Of a DNA stretch of 64,000 bases, positions 1-9,583 are shown piece after piece; within the stretch, counting starts at the first letter, position 1; each line of letters starts with the position of its first letter. Origin of the DNA: Shinella sp. XGS7 (GTDB taxonomy: Bacteria > Pseudomonadota > Gammaproteobacteria > Burkholderiales > Burkholderiaceae_C); the NCBI RefSeq assembly GCF_020535565.1, contig NZ_CP084758.1:3795001-3859000 (forward strand). Reading direction: 5' to 3'. The notes beneath the pieces were generated by a model that worked only from the letters and a program-made list of their open reading frames with translations, had not been told where the DNA came from and did not search any database. A program made the translations under genes and the position numbers.

Positions 1-984
1 ATCGCCCTGGTGAAGCAGCACGGCATCGCCTTCCACGAGAAGCACAAGGGCCAGCTCTTCTGCGACGAGTCCAGCGAGCAGATCATCCAGATGCTGCTCA
101 AGGAATGCGAGGCCGGCGGCGTGCAGCGCTGGCAGCCCTGCACCGTGGCAGCCGTGCGCCCCCTGCCCGAGGGCGGCTTCGAGCTGGACACGGGCGCCGG
201 CCCGCTGCGCTGCACCCGCCTGGTGATCGCCACCGGCGGCCTGTCCATTCCCAAGATCGGCGCCAGCGACTGGGGCCTGCGCCTGGCCGAGCGACTGGGC
301 CACCGCATCGTCACGCCGCGCCCGGCCCTGGTGCCGCTGACCTTCGCGCCGGCCGACTGGGCGCCCTTTGCCGAGCTGGCCGGCCTGTCCCTGCCCGTCT
401 ATGTGAGCACCGGCAGCGGCAAGCAGCGCGGCCGCTTCCACGAAGACCTGCTCTTCACCCACCGCGGCCTCAGCGGCCCGGCCATTCTGCAGATCTCCAG
501 CTACTGGCAGGAGGGCCAGGCCCTGAGCCTGGACCTGGCGCCCGAACAGGCCCTGGCCGAGGCCCTGCTCGCCGCCAAGAACGGCTCGCGCAAGCAGCTG
601 GGCAATGAGCTGACCGAGCTGCTGCCCAGCCGCCTGGCCCAGGCCTGGCTGTCTCGTCTGGCCCTGCCCGGCAACCGCCCCATGGCCGACTGCAAGGACA
701 AGGACCTGCAGCGCCTGGCCGAACAGCTGCAGGCCTGGCAGCTCACACCCGACGGCAGCGAGGGCTGGCGCAAGGCCGAGGTCATGCGCGGCGGGGTGGA
801 CACGCGCGAGCTCAGCTCCCAAACCCTGGAAAGCAAGAAGGTGCCGGGCCTGCATTTCATTGGCGAGGTGGTGGACGTGACCGGCTGGCTGGGCGGCTAC
901 AACTTCCAGTGGGCCTGGTCCAGCGCCGCCGCCTGCGCGCGCGCTTTGGAGCCGTCCGGGGCGCAAGATCTCGCTTGTTCTTAA
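1..984 (+). CDS. HI0933/BaiN-family NAD(P)/FAD-dependent oxidoreductase, 5' truncated
   Basis: The frame is already open at base 1, so the N-terminal FAD-binding part (the GxGxxG dinucleotide fold) lies outside the window. What remains is about 327 codons, matching the C-terminal three quarters of this roughly 400-residue flavoprotein family (YhiN/HI0933; BaiN in bile-acid converters). Visible family marks are the second FAD-contact segment LVIATGGLSIPKIGAS, then FTHRGLSGPAILQIS in the middle domain, and the closing block GLHFIGEVVDVTGWLGGYN followed by an Ala-rich helix, which completes the FAD site. The physiological substrate is unknown for most members. The stop lies about 145 bases before rpsU, and the rpsU promoter overlaps the end of this gene. 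Confidence 0.9.
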   Translation: MALVKQHGIAFHEKHKGQLFCDESSEQIIQMLLKECEAGGVQRWQPCTVAAVRPLPEGGFELDTGAGPLRCTRLVIATGGLSIPKIGASDWGLRLAERLGHRIVTPRPALVPLTFAPADWAPFAELAGLSLPVYVSTGSGKQRGRFHEDLLFTHRGLSGPAILQISSYWQEGQALSLDLAPEQALAEALLAAKNGSRKQLGNELTELLPSRLAQAWLSRLALPGNRPMADCKDKDLQRLAEQLQAWQLTPDGSEGWRKAEVMRGGVDTRELSSQTLESKKVPGLHFIGEVVDVTGWLGGYNFQWAWSSAAACARALEPSGAQDLACS

Positions 985-990
985 AATTAT

Positions 991-999
991 TGTTATACT
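991..999 (+). promoter_or_regulatory. Extended -10 element upstream of rpsU
   Basis: The bases TGTTATACT form an extended -10 (TG-N-TATACT) in a short AT-rich patch just after the flavoprotein stop codon. There is no good -35 at 17 bp, which extended -10 promoters tolerate. It leaves a leader of about 125 bases before rpsU. Confidence 0.5.
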
Positions 1000-1129
1000 C
1001 TTCGTCTTTGCTAGCAAACCCTGCGCGTCGATTCGGAAGCAGAATCCGGATACTTCTGCTTCGGGACTCCAGATTTTGGTTCTGGGCCCCTTGCGAACAC
1101 CGAGCGCCTAAAGAAGGAAACAGAGTTTC

Positions 1130-1342
1130 ATGACCACCATTCGCGTCAAAGAGAACGAGCCGTTTGATGTTGCCCTGCGCCGCTTCAAGCGCACCATCGA
1201 AAAGCTGGGCCTGCTGACCGACCTGCGCGCCCGCGAGTTCTACGAGAAGCCGACTGCCGAGCGCAAGCGCAAGAAGGCCGCCGCCGTCAAGCGCCACTAC
1301 AAGCGCGTGCGCAGCATGCAGCTGCCCAAGAAGCTGTACTGA
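1130..1342 (+). CDS. rpsU: 30S ribosomal protein S21
   Basis: This 70-residue basic protein is a complete bS21, the small-subunit protein that sits near the anti-Shine-Dalgarno region and helps initiation. The N-terminus [20 protein letters not shown] and the Lys/Arg-rich C-terminal helix are diagnostic. The start has a purine-rich RBS (AAGAAGGAAA) about 8 bases upstream. It is followed by an intrinsic terminator and then yqeY. This keeps the rpsU-yqeY part of the classical macromolecular synthesis operon, but dnaG and rpoD do not follow here. Confidence 0.98.
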
Positions 1343-1410
1343 TCAGCCTCAGGACTTCGCGGACCGCAGCGTTCCAGGAGTCCAGCCAGCCCGCTCCGGC
1401 GGACAGGCCA

Positions 1411-1449
1411 CGAAAAAGCCCGCGCAGGACGCTGCCGCGGGCTTTTTCG
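1411..1449 (+). terminator. Intrinsic terminator after rpsU
   Basis: Perfect 14-bp inverted repeat CGAAAAAGCCCGCG / CGCGGGCTTTTTCG with an 11-base loop. The right arm carries a five-T stretch. It separates rpsU from yqeY and would work in either direction. Confidence 0.85.
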
Positions 1450-1496
1450 TTTCTGCGTCCCACACCACCACCCGCAAACACCATCGAGATCTCGTC

Positions 1497-1943
1497 ATGA
1501 GCCTGAAAGAACGCATCACCGAAGACATGAAGACCGCCATGCGCGCCAAGGACGCCGAGCGCCTGGGCACCATCCGCATGCTGCTGGCTGCCGTGAAGCA
1601 GAAGGAAGTGGACGAGCGCGTCGAGGTGGACGATGCGGCCCTGGTGGGTATCGTGGACAAGCTCATCAAGCAGCGCAAGGACGCCATCAGCCAGTTCACC
1701 GCGGCCGGCCGCCAGGACCTGGCTGACAAGGAAAGCGCCGAACTGCTGGTGCTGGAGGCTTATCTGCCGGCCCGCCTCTCGTCGCAGGAAATCGACGCTG
1801 CCGTGGCCGCCATCGTGGCCGAGCTGGGCGCCAAGGGCCCCGGCGACATGGGCAAGGTCATGGGCGCGGTCAAGGCCCAGCTGGCGGGCAAGGCCGATAT
1901 GGGACTGGTTTCGGCCGCCGTCAAGAAGGCGCTGAGCCAGTAA
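1497..1943 (+). CDS. GatB/YqeY domain-containing protein
   Basis: A 148-residue protein matching full-length YqeY, a helical protein related to the C-terminal tRNA-binding domain of GatB. The N-terminus MSLKERITEDMKTAMRAKD and the central block RKDAISQFTAAGRQDLADKE followed by LEAYLP are typical. Its function is unsettled; the fold suggests a role with tRNA. It lies directly downstream of the rpsU terminator, as often seen in proteobacteria, and was probably once part of the rpsU-dnaG-rpoD cluster. Confidence 0.93.
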   Translation: MSLKERITEDMKTAMRAKDAERLGTIRMLLAAVKQKEVDERVEVDDAALVGIVDKLIKQRKDAISQFTAAGRQDLADKESAELLVLEAYLPARLSSQEIDAAVAAIVAELGAKGPGDMGKVMGAVKAQLAGKADMGLVSAAVKKALSQ

Positions 1944-2005
1944 GCTCGGCGCACGGGGCGTCGTGACGCCCCACCCTATCCCCCATGGAATTCACGGAGA
2001 TCGCG

Positions 2006-2347
2006 ATGAGCCTGCCCCTCCAAGCCCTGACCCCCGAACTCTGCGTGGCCCCGCAGCTGGAGCCCGCCGCCATGGCCGAGGCCGCCGCGGCCGGCTTTCG
2101 CAGCGTGATCAACAACCGCCCCGACCATGAGGGCGGCCCGGACCAGCCTACCAGCGCACAGATCGAGGCCGCGGCCCGCGCCGCCGGCCTGGAATACCGC
2201 CACCTGCCGGTGAATGGCGCCTATCAGTCGCCCGAGGAGATCGCGGCCTTCGGCGAGCTGCTGGCCAGCCTGCCCAAGCCCATCCTGGCCTTCTGCCGCT
2301 CCGGCGCGCGCTCCACCCGCCTCTACCAGGCTGCCAGCCAGCGCTGA
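2006..2347 (+). CDS. TIGR01244/DUF442-family phosphatase-like protein
   Basis: A 113-residue protein of the DUF442 (beta-lactamase-hydrolase-like) family, small domains related to dual-specificity phosphatases and rhodaneses. The active-site loop is AFCRSGARSTRLY near the C-terminus, with Cys and Arg in place, and FRSVINNRPDHEG near the N-terminus is also typical. I chose the ATG at 2006, preceded by GGAG seven bases upstream, over the ATG at 1985, which has no RBS. In other bacteria the family is linked to sulfide oxidation or cyclic-nucleotide-like chemistry. No sulfur genes are nearby, so the substrate is unknown. Confidence 0.8.
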   Translation: MSLPLQALTPELCVAPQLEPAAMAEAAAAGFRSVINNRPDHEGGPDQPTSAQIEAAARAAGLEYRHLPVNGAYQSPEEIAAFGELLASLPKPILAFCRSGARSTRLYQAASQR

Positions 2348-2542
2348 GGCACCAGGGCGGTGCAGCTGTTGCACCGCGCCTGCAAGCCCGCCCTAGGACA
2401 TGCCCTAGGGTGGCTCCTCATTCAGCAAGACGTCAGCTCCCCGCTCGTACATTCCACGCTGCCGGTTTTGCGCCCCGAGGGATTCACGTCCCGGGTGGCG
2501 CCGCGAAACCATCCATGCAGACACAAGAATCGAGGAGCTTTC

Positions 2543-3142
2543 GTGTCCCCCCTGCTCGCCTTATCCAGGCTGATCGACGGTATGAACCGTCGCATCGGCC
2601 AATGGGTCATCTGGCTCATCCTGGCCTCGACGGTCATCAGCGCGGTCAACGCGGTCATCCGCAAGGCCTTCAACTTCTCCTCCAACGCCTTTCTCGAGGT
2701 GCAGTGGTATCTGTTTGCCGGCTCCTTTCTGCTGGCGGCGGGCTACACCCTGCTGAACAACGAGCATGTGCGCATCGACGTGGTCATCAGCCGCTTCTCC
2801 AAGCGCACCCAGACCTGGATCGATGTCTTCGGCTTTGCCGCCTTCCTGCTGCCCCTGTGCGTGGTGGTGCTGTACTACAGCGTGCCCTTCTTCCTGCAGG
2901 CCTGGCGCTCCAATGAAATGTCCTCCAATGCCGGCGGCCTGATCCTGTGGCCGGTCTACATGCTCATGCCCATGGGCTTTGCCCTGCTGCTGCTGCAGGG
3001 CGTGAGCGAGCTGATCAAGCGCCTGGCCTTTCTGCAAGGCCTGATCGAGGACCCGACCAAGAAGGGCGAGGGCCCCAGCGCCGAGGAGGAACTGGCCGAG
3101 GCCATCCGCCGCCTGGCCGAGAACGAAAACAAGAAGGCCTGA
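2543..3142 (+). CDS. dctQ: TRAP transporter small permease (DctQ)
   Basis: A 199-residue inner-membrane protein with four predicted transmembrane helices, the small permease of a tripartite ATP-independent periplasmic transporter. The pattern of two helices, a cytoplasmic loop, two helices and a charged tail fits DctQ, as does RIDVVISRFSKRTQTW in the loop. I chose the GTG at 2543 because GAGGAG sits five bases upstream; more upstream in-frame starts have no RBS. dctM follows after 13 bases, so the two are co-transcribed. The 195 bases upstream contain a doubled GCCCTAGG motif near 2390-2410 but no promoter I can name. Confidence 0.9.
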   Translation: MSPLLALSRLIDGMNRRIGQWVIWLILASTVISAVNAVIRKAFNFSSNAFLEVQWYLFAGSFLLAAGYTLLNNEHVRIDVVISRFSKRTQTWIDVFGFAAFLLPLCVVVLYYSVPFFLQAWRSNEMSSNAGGLILWPVYMLMPMGFALLLLQGVSELIKRLAFLQGLIEDPTKKGEGPSAEEELAEAIRRLAENENKKA

Positions 3143-3155
3143 GGGAGACGCACAG

Positions 3156-4940
3156 ATGGAATTCCTTGCAAGCAATATGGCCCCGATCATGTTCGTGGGC
3201 CTGGTGCTCTTCCTGCTGATGGGCTTTCCCGTGGCTTTCAGCCTGGGCGCCTGCGGCCTCTTTTTCGGCTTTGTCGGCATCGAGATGGGCCTTCTGCCCG
3301 CCTCGCTGATGCAGGCCCTGCCCTTGCGCATCTTCGGCATCATGCGCAACGACACATTGCTCGCCATCCCCTTCTTCACCTTCATGGGCATCGTGCTCGA
3401 ACGCTCCGGCATGGCCGAGGACCTGCTCGACACGATCGGGCAGCTCTTCGGCCCCATCCGCGGCGGCCTTGCCTATGCGGTCATCTTCGTCGGCGCGCTG
3501 CTGGCGGCCACCACCGGCGTCGTCGCCGCCTCGGTCATCGCCATGGGCCTGATCTCGCTGCCGATCATGCTGCGCTACGGTTATGACCGGTCGATCGCCT
3601 CGGGCGTCATCGCCGCCTCCGGCACGCTCGCCCAGATCATCCCGCCCTCGCTCGTCCTCATCGTGCTTGCAGACCAGCTCGGCCGCTCGGTCGGCGACAT
3701 GTACAAGGGCGCCTTCATCCCCGGCTTTGCACTGACCGGCATGTACTGCCTGTACATCGTGCTGATCGCCATCTTCAAGCCCACCTGGGTGCCGGCCCTG
3801 CCGGCCGAGGCCCGCACCATCCGCGAAGACAGCGGCAAGAGCGGCCTGCTCTCCCTGCTGCTGCTGACCATCGCCTCCACCGCCATCGCGGTGTTCTTCG
3901 GCGAGCACTACGCCGATGTGCTGAGCTGGTGGAAGGGCGAGACCATCACCCAGGTCGCCACCGACGAGACCATCGTGGTCTCGCTGTGCGCCGGCGTGAT
4001 GCTGGCCTTCGTGATTGCGGTGATCAACAAGATCACCGGCCTGGGCCTGCTCTCTCGCATGGCCCAGCAGGTCATCATCGTGCTGATCCCGCCGCTGGCG
4101 CTGATCTTCCTCGTGCTCGGCACGATCTTCCTCGGCATCGCGACGCCGACGGAAGGCGGCGCCATGGGCGCGGTCGGCGCGCTGTTCATGGCCGCGGCCA
4201 AGGGCCGGCTCACCATGGACGTGGTGCGCTCGGCGCTGACGGCCACCACGCGCCTGTCGGCCTTCGTGCTCTTCATCCTCATCGGCGCCCGCGTCTTCTC
4301 GCTCACCTTCTACGGCGTGAACGGGCATCTGTGGGTCGAGCACCTGCTGGTCTCGCTGCCGGGCGGCGAGACGGGCTTCCTGATCGCGGTGAACCTGCTG
4401 GTCTTCTTCCTGGCGTTCTTCCTCGATTTCTTCGAACTCGCCTTCATCATCGTGCCGCTGCTCGCGCCGGCCGCCGACAAGCTCGGCATCGACCTCATCT
4501 GGTTCGGCGTGCTGCTCGGCATCAACATGCAGACGAGCTTCATGCACCCGCCCTTCGGCTTCGCGCTCTTCTACCTGCGCTCGGTCGCCGCCAAGGTGCC
4601 CTATCTCGACAAGGTGACGGGCAAGGTGACCCAGCCGGTGACGACGGGGCAGATCTACTGGGGGGCCGTGCCCTTCGTCTGCATCCAGATCGTCATGGTG
4701 GGCCTCACCATCCTCTTCCCCAGCATGGTCTCCGGCGGCCTGGACAAGAAAGAGGCCGTGGACATGCAGCAGGTCGAGCGTGAGCTCGAGGCCAATATGC
4801 CGCCGCCCGAGGTGCAGGCCCCCGAGGCCGACCCCGCCGACCCGGCCGCCAGCGCGGCCGACGGCGCCGGCAGCGCGCCGGCCGCGGACGACGATCCGCT
4901 CAAGGCCCTGCAGGAGTCCATGTCCAGCGAGAAGAAATGA
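3156..4940 (+). CDS. dctM: TRAP transporter large permease (DctM)
   Basis: A 594-residue polytopic membrane protein, the ion-coupled transport subunit of the TRAP system. Family blocks include NDTLLAIPFFTFMG, AATTGVVAASVIAMGLISLP, ASGTLAQIIPPSLVLIVLAD and the late HPPFGFALFYLRS. It is longer than a minimal DctM (about 430 residues) because of an extra central loop and an acidic Pro/Ala-rich tail of about 65 residues. The sequence is mosaic: roughly 3337-3720 and 4080-4690 use CTC, GTC, TCG and CCG codons heavily, while flanks and tail use CTG and GTG. The first conserved blocks and the last membrane helices lie in these tracts. The partner binding protein dctP converges from the other side. 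Confidence 0.93.
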   Translation: MEFLASNMAPIMFVGLVLFLLMGFPVAFSLGACGLFFGFVGIEMGLLPASLMQALPLRIFGIMRNDTLLAIPFFTFMGIVLERSGMAEDLLDTIGQLFGPIRGGLAYAVIFVGALLAATTGVVAASVIAMGLISLPIMLRYGYDRSIASGVIAASGTLAQIIPPSLVLIVLADQLGRSVGDMYKGAFIPGFALTGMYCLYIVLIAIFKPTWVPALPAEARTIREDSGKSGLLSLLLLTIASTAIAVFFGEHYADVLSWWKGETITQVATDETIVVSLCAGVMLAFVIAVINKITGLGLLSRMAQQVIIVLIPPLALIFLVLGTIFLGIATPTEGGAMGAVGALFMAAAKGRLTMDVVRSALTATTRLSAFVLFILIGARVFSLTFYGVNGHLWVEHLLVSLPGGETGFLIAVNLLVFFLAFFLDFFELAFIIVPLLAPAADKLGIDLIWFGVLLGINMQTSFMHPPFGFALFYLRSVAAKVPYLDKVTGKVTQPVTTGQIYWGAVPFVCIQIVMVGLTILFPSMVSGGLDKKEAVDMQQVERELEANMPPPEVQAPEADPADPAASAADGAGSAPAADDDPLKALQESMSSEKK

Positions 4941-5022
4941 TGCGCCGCCGGGCGGGACCCTGCCCACCCGGCACTCCGCAGCATTCAGCCCGGGCCCAGC
5001 CGGCCCGCTGAAAGTACAAAAG

Positions 5023-5047
5023 AAAGGCGCCCCGCGGGGCGCCTTTT
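5023..5047. terminator. Bidirectional terminator between dctM and dctP
   Basis: Perfect 11-bp arms AAAGGCGCCCC / GGGGCGCCTTT around GC. A-rich sequence on one side and TTTT on the other allow termination for both converging genes. Confidence 0.8.
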
Positions 5048-5093
5048 GCTTGGGCCGGCCTGCCCCTCAAGCGAGGGCAGGCCCAGCAGGCGA

Positions 5094-6244
<1,151 letters not shown>

Positions 6245-6399
6245 CTACCGGGACAAACCCGTGAAAACCAGAGTGACAAGCGCGCGCTTTCGCAGTATCT
6301 GAAAAAGCACCTACAGCAGGCTTTCAAGAGGCTGACAGCAGCGCGCCCGCCTGGCGCTTGCACGCCATCGCTCGCACCGGCAGCCGGGGCCGCGCAGCC

Positions 6400-7788
6400 T
6401 CAGCTGCCGGCCAGCTTCATGCGAGAGATCAGCACCGAGCCAATGGTCTTGCTGCCCACGGTGTAGGCGTCGGCGCCGATGCCCACGATGTCCTGGAACA
6501 TCTGGCGCAGATTGCCGGCAATCGTCACCTCATGCACCGGGTAGGCAATCTCGCCGTTCTCCACCCAGAAGCCGCTGGCGCCGCGCGAGTAATCACCGGT
6601 CACGTAGTTGACGCCCTGCCCCATCAGCTCGGTCACGAAGAGGCCACGGCCCAGGCGGCGCAGCATGGTGGGCAGGTCATCGCCGGGCGCGGTGGCGCGG
6701 CTCGTCATGCGCAGATTGTGCGAGCCGCCCGCATGGCCCGTGGTGCGCAGGCCCAGCTTGCGTGCCGAGTAGCTGGACAGGAAATAACCCTGCAGCACGC
6801 CGCCCTGCACCAGCTGGCGCGGCCGGGTGATCACGCCCTCATCATCGAAGGGCGTGCTGCCCTTGCCCTTGATCTCGTGCGGATCCTCGGCCACATCGAT
6901 GTGCGAGGCCAGCACGCTCTGGCCCAGGCTGTCCAGCAGGAAGCTGGCCTTGCGGTAGAGCGCACCGCCGCTGGTGGCCTGCACCAGACCGCCCAGCAGG
7001 CCGGCCGCCACCGTACTCTCGAAAAGCACCGGCACCTCGGCCGTCTTGACCTTGCGAGCCTTCAGGCGCGCCAGCGCGCGTTCGGCGGCGTAGCGGCCCA
7101 CGGCCTCGGGCGAGGCCAGATCCTCGGCCGCGCGCATGGAGCTGTACCAGGCGTCACGCTCCATCTGCGCGCCGCGGCCGGCAATGGGCGCCACCGAGAG
7201 GCTGTGGCGCGAGCTGGCGTAGCCGCCGCCAAAGCCCCTGGTGTTGCCGGTGTAGAAATGCGATTGCTGGGCCGAGACGGCCGCCCCCTCGGAGTTGCTG
7301 ATGCGGCGGTCGGTGGCGAAGGCCGCGGCCTCGCAGCGCAGGGCCAGGCTGGCGGCGGTCTCGGCATCCAGGGCCCAGGGATGGAAGAGATCCAGCTCGG
7401 GTCGGGCCGCAGGATCGAGCGCCAGATCCTGCTCGTCGGGCAGGCCAGCGGCCGGGTCCTCGGCCGTGAAGCGCGCGATGTCATAAGCGGCGCGCACCGT
7501 GTCCTTCAGCGCCTGGGGCGAGAAGTCGGAGGTGCTGGCATTGCCGCGGCGCTGGCCCAGATAGACCGAGATGCCCAGGGATTTGTCGCGGTTGCGCTCC
7601 ACGTTCTCCAGCTGGCCACGGCGCACCGAGACCGAGAGCCCGCAGCCCTCGCTCACCTCGGCGCCGGCATCGCTGGCACCCAGGCGCTTGGCCTCGGCCA
7701 GCACGGTCTCCACCAGCTCGCGAAAACGCGCCGGGCTGTAGCTGAAGCCGGACTGTGCGGTGGCGGAAAGGCTGAGGTCTTGGGACAT
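6400..7788 (-). CDS. pmbA: Metalloprotease-like protein PmbA/TldE
   Basis: A 462-residue member of the TldD/PmbA family. In enterobacteria PmbA (TldE) works with TldD, the catalytic subunit carrying HExxxH, to process peptides such as microcin B17 precursor and to degrade CcdA. As expected for the E subunit no HExxxH is present. Family blocks are RRGQLENVERNRDKSLGISV, EGVITRPRQLVQGGVLQGYF, SYSARKLGLRTTGHAGGSHN and GASGFWVENGEIAYPVHEVT. The ATG at 7788 is preferred over a TTG at 7821. The gene is divergent from darP with only 41 bases between start codons, the standard arrangement. No tldD is in the window. Confidence 0.94.
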   Translation of the reverse strand: MSQDLSLSATAQSGFSYSPARFRELVETVLAEAKRLGASDAGAEVSEGCGLSVSVRRGQLENVERNRDKSLGISVYLGQRRGNASTSDFSPQALKDTVRAAYDIARFTAEDPAAGLPDEQDLALDPAARPELDLFHPWALDAETAASLALRCEAAAFATDRRISNSEGAAVSAQQSHFYTGNTRGFGGGYASSRHSLSVAPIAGRGAQMERDAWYSSMRAAEDLASPEAVGRYAAERALARLKARKVKTAEVPVLFESTVAAGLLGGLVQATSGGALYRKASFLLDSLGQSVLASHIDVAEDPHEIKGKGSTPFDDEGVITRPRQLVQGGVLQGYFLSSYSARKLGLRTTGHAGGSHNLRMTSRATAPGDDLPTMLRRLGRGLFVTELMGQGVNYVTGDYSRGASGFWVENGEIAYPVHEVTIAGNLRQMFQDIVGIGADAYTVGSKTIGSVLISRMKLAGS

Positions 7789-7829
7789 GGGGCTGATGCA
7801 AGAAATCGGAGTGGGCGACAATCATACTT

Positions 7830-8417
7830 ATGAGCGAAATCCCCGAAGACTTCGACGCCGACTTCGACGAGCGCCCGAGCAAGAGCCAGAAGAAGCGCGA
7901 TATGCACGATCTGCAGGCCCTGGGCGCGGATCTGCTGACCCTGCCCGAGAGCCGGCTCGAGCCCCTGGACCTGCCCGAGATCCTGCGCGACGCCGTGCGC
8001 GACGCCAAGAAGATCAGCAATTTCGAAGGCAAGCGCCGCCAGCTGCAGTACATCGGCAAGCTGATGCGCAAGGTCGACCCCGAACCCATCCGCGAGGCCG
8101 TGGCCGCCTTCAAGCTGGGCCATGCCCAGGACAGCCTGGCCCTGCACGAGGCCGAGCGCTGGCGCGAGCGCCTGCTGGACAACGATGAGGCCCTGCAGGC
8201 CTTCATCAGCGAGTTTGCCGGCGTGGACGTGCAGCAGCTGCGCAGCCTGGTGCGCTCGGCCCGCAAGGACCTGAAGACGCCCAAGCCGGCTGACCAGGAG
8301 CAGCGCCACGGCCGCGCCTACCGCGAGCTCTTCCAGCTGATCAAGGCCGAGCTCAAGCGCGCCAGCCGCGAGGCGGGTGACGACACCGGGAGTGACGATG
8401 ATGGCGACGAGTCCTGA
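7830..8417 (+). CDS. darP: Dual-action ribosomal maturation protein DarP (YjgA, DUF615)
   Basis: A 195-residue highly charged, all-helical protein. DarP associates with late 50S precursors and helps form the peptidyl-transferase centre. The block KSQKKRDMHDLQALGADLL, then DAKKISNFEGKRRQLQYIGK and the helix with HEAERWRERLL are typical. An acidic N-terminus and a low-complexity acidic C-terminus (DDTGSDDDGDES) flank the core. It is divergent from pmbA and overlaps mog by 17 bases, so darP, mog and the slyD-like gene form one operon. Confidence 0.93.
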   Translation: MSEIPEDFDADFDERPSKSQKKRDMHDLQALGADLLTLPESRLEPLDLPEILRDAVRDAKKISNFEGKRRQLQYIGKLMRKVDPEPIREAVAAFKLGHAQDSLALHEAERWRERLLDNDEALQAFISEFAGVDVQQLRSLVRSARKDLKTPKPADQEQRHGRAYRELFQLIKAELKRASREAGDDTGSDDDGDES

Positions 8418-8982
8418 TCAGGTCCGCATCGGCATCGTCTCCATCAGCGACCGCGCCTCCATCGGCGTTTATGAAGACAAGGGCCTGCCTGCCCTGCAGG
8501 ACTGGCTGACGGCCGCCCTGCTCAACCCCATCGAGTTCCAGCCGCGCCTGATTCCCGATGAGCGCGAGCGCATCGCTGCCACCCTGCGCGAGCTGGTGGA
8601 CGAGGCGGGCTGCGACCTGGTGCTCACCACCGGTGGCACCGGTCCGGCACCGCGCGACGTCACGCCCGAGGCCACGCTGGACGTGGCCGATCGCGAGATG
8701 CCCGGCTTCGGCGAACAGATGCGGCAGATTTCCCTGCACTTCGTGCCCACGGCCATCCTCTCGCGCCAGGTCGCCGTGATCCGCGGCAAGGCGCTCATCA
8801 TCAACCTGCCCGGCCAGCCCAAGGCCATTGCCGAGACCCTGTCCGGCCACGAGAAGGCCAGCGGCATCTTTGCCGCCGTGCCCTATTGCATCGACCTGAT
8901 CGGCGGCCCCTACCTCGAAACCCGGGAGGATGTCTGCAAGGCCTTCCGCCCCAAATCCGCCCTGAAGAACAAGACCTCATGA
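8401..8982 (+). CDS. mog: Molybdopterin adenylyltransferase
   Basis: A 193-residue MogA-type protein, which adenylates molybdopterin before molybdate insertion in molybdenum cofactor synthesis. It shows the MoCF-binding fold blocks GIVSISDRAS at the N-terminus, LVLTTGGTGPAPRDVTPEA in the middle and ALIINLPGQPKAIAETL. Two adjacent ATGs (8398 and 8401) are possible; 8401 has the better spacing to GGGAG. It overlaps darP and ends in an ATGA overlap with the next gene, implying translational coupling. No other molybdenum cofactor gene is in the window. Confidence 0.93.
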   Translation: MATSPDQVRIGIVSISDRASIGVYEDKGLPALQDWLTAALLNPIEFQPRLIPDERERIAATLRELVDEAGCDLVLTTGGTGPAPRDVTPEATLDVADREMPGFGEQMRQISLHFVPTAILSRQVAVIRGKALIINLPGQPKAIAETLSGHEKASGIFAAVPYCIDLIGGPYLETREDVCKAFRPKSALKNKTS

Positions 8983-9458
8983 AAATCGCCAAAGACACCA
9001 TCGCCACCCTGCAACTCAAGGTGGCCGACGCCCAGGGCCGCCTGATCGAAGCCTCCAAGGAACCGCAAGCCCTGCTGGTGGGCGGCTACGGCAACACCCT
9101 GCCCGCCATCGAGGAAGCCCTGATGGGCCAGGAGGCCGGTTTCCAGGCCACGCTGGACCTGCCGGTGGACAAGGCCTTCGGCGCGCGCGACGAGAGCCTG
9201 ACGCGCAGCATCCCCAAGGCCGACTTCCCGCCCGGGGTCAAGATCGGCGGCCAGCTGGAAATCCGTGAAGGCGAGAACGGCGAGTTCCGCCGCTACCACG
9301 TGGTCAAGATCAAGGGGCCGCAGGTGCTGCTGGACGGCAACCACCCCCTGGCCGGCGTGGCGCTCAAGGTCTCGCTGAAGGTGGTCTCGGTGCGGGCAGC
9401 CAGCGAAGAAGAAATCGCTCATGGCCACGCCCATGGCGAGCATGGCCATCATCATTGA
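8979..9458 (+). CDS. FKBP-type peptidyl-prolyl cis-trans isomerase, SlyD-like
   Basis: A 159-residue cytoplasmic prolyl isomerase/chaperone. The pattern is SlyD-like: an N-terminal FKBP half ending in LLVGGYGNTLPAIEEALMGQ, an inserted IF chaperone domain (about residues 65-125), and a His-rich tail HGHAHGEHGHHH that can bind nickel or other metals. The tail is shorter than that of E. coli SlyD. The start overlaps the mog stop as ATGA. A hydrogenase or nickel role is known for SlyD in E. coli, but nothing nearby supports one here. Confidence 0.88.
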   Translation: MKIAKDTIATLQLKVADAQGRLIEASKEPQALLVGGYGNTLPAIEEALMGQEAGFQATLDLPVDKAFGARDESLTRSIPKADFPPGVKIGGQLEIREGENGEFRRYHVVKIKGPQVLLDGNHPLAGVALKVSLKVVSVRAASEEEIAHGHAHGEHGHHH

Positions 9459-9462
9459 ACCG

Positions 9463-9531
9463 CCCCCTACGCGCTGACGCGCCCCCCCTCAAGGGGGCGG
9501 CACCGACCGACCGGCCAAGCCGGATCGGTGG
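9463..9531. repeat. REP-like intergenic palindromic element, copy A
   Basis: The element begins CCCCCTACGCGCT, continues through a small CCCCCTC-AAGGGGG hairpin and ends in a hairpin with core CCGGC-CAA-GCCGG and outer CACCG/CGGTG arms. The same architecture recurs at 20526-20595. Both copies lie at the 3' end of a gene. Confidence 0.65.
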
Positions 9532-9583
9532 CGCCACTCGGTGAATGCCGAGCGGGCGAGCTCGGGGCCGAACCAAGCCCGAG

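Noticed and set aside
2400-2542. Sigma-54 promoter for the TRAP genes
   Set aside because: TGGCTCCTCATTCAGCA resembles -24/-12 spacing, but the -12 element does not match TTGC closely enough.
3015-4967. A 650-residue open frame antisense to dctM
   Set aside because: His/Asp/Gly-rich low-complexity translation, no RBS and no domain. It is a by-product of high GC opposite a real transporter gene.
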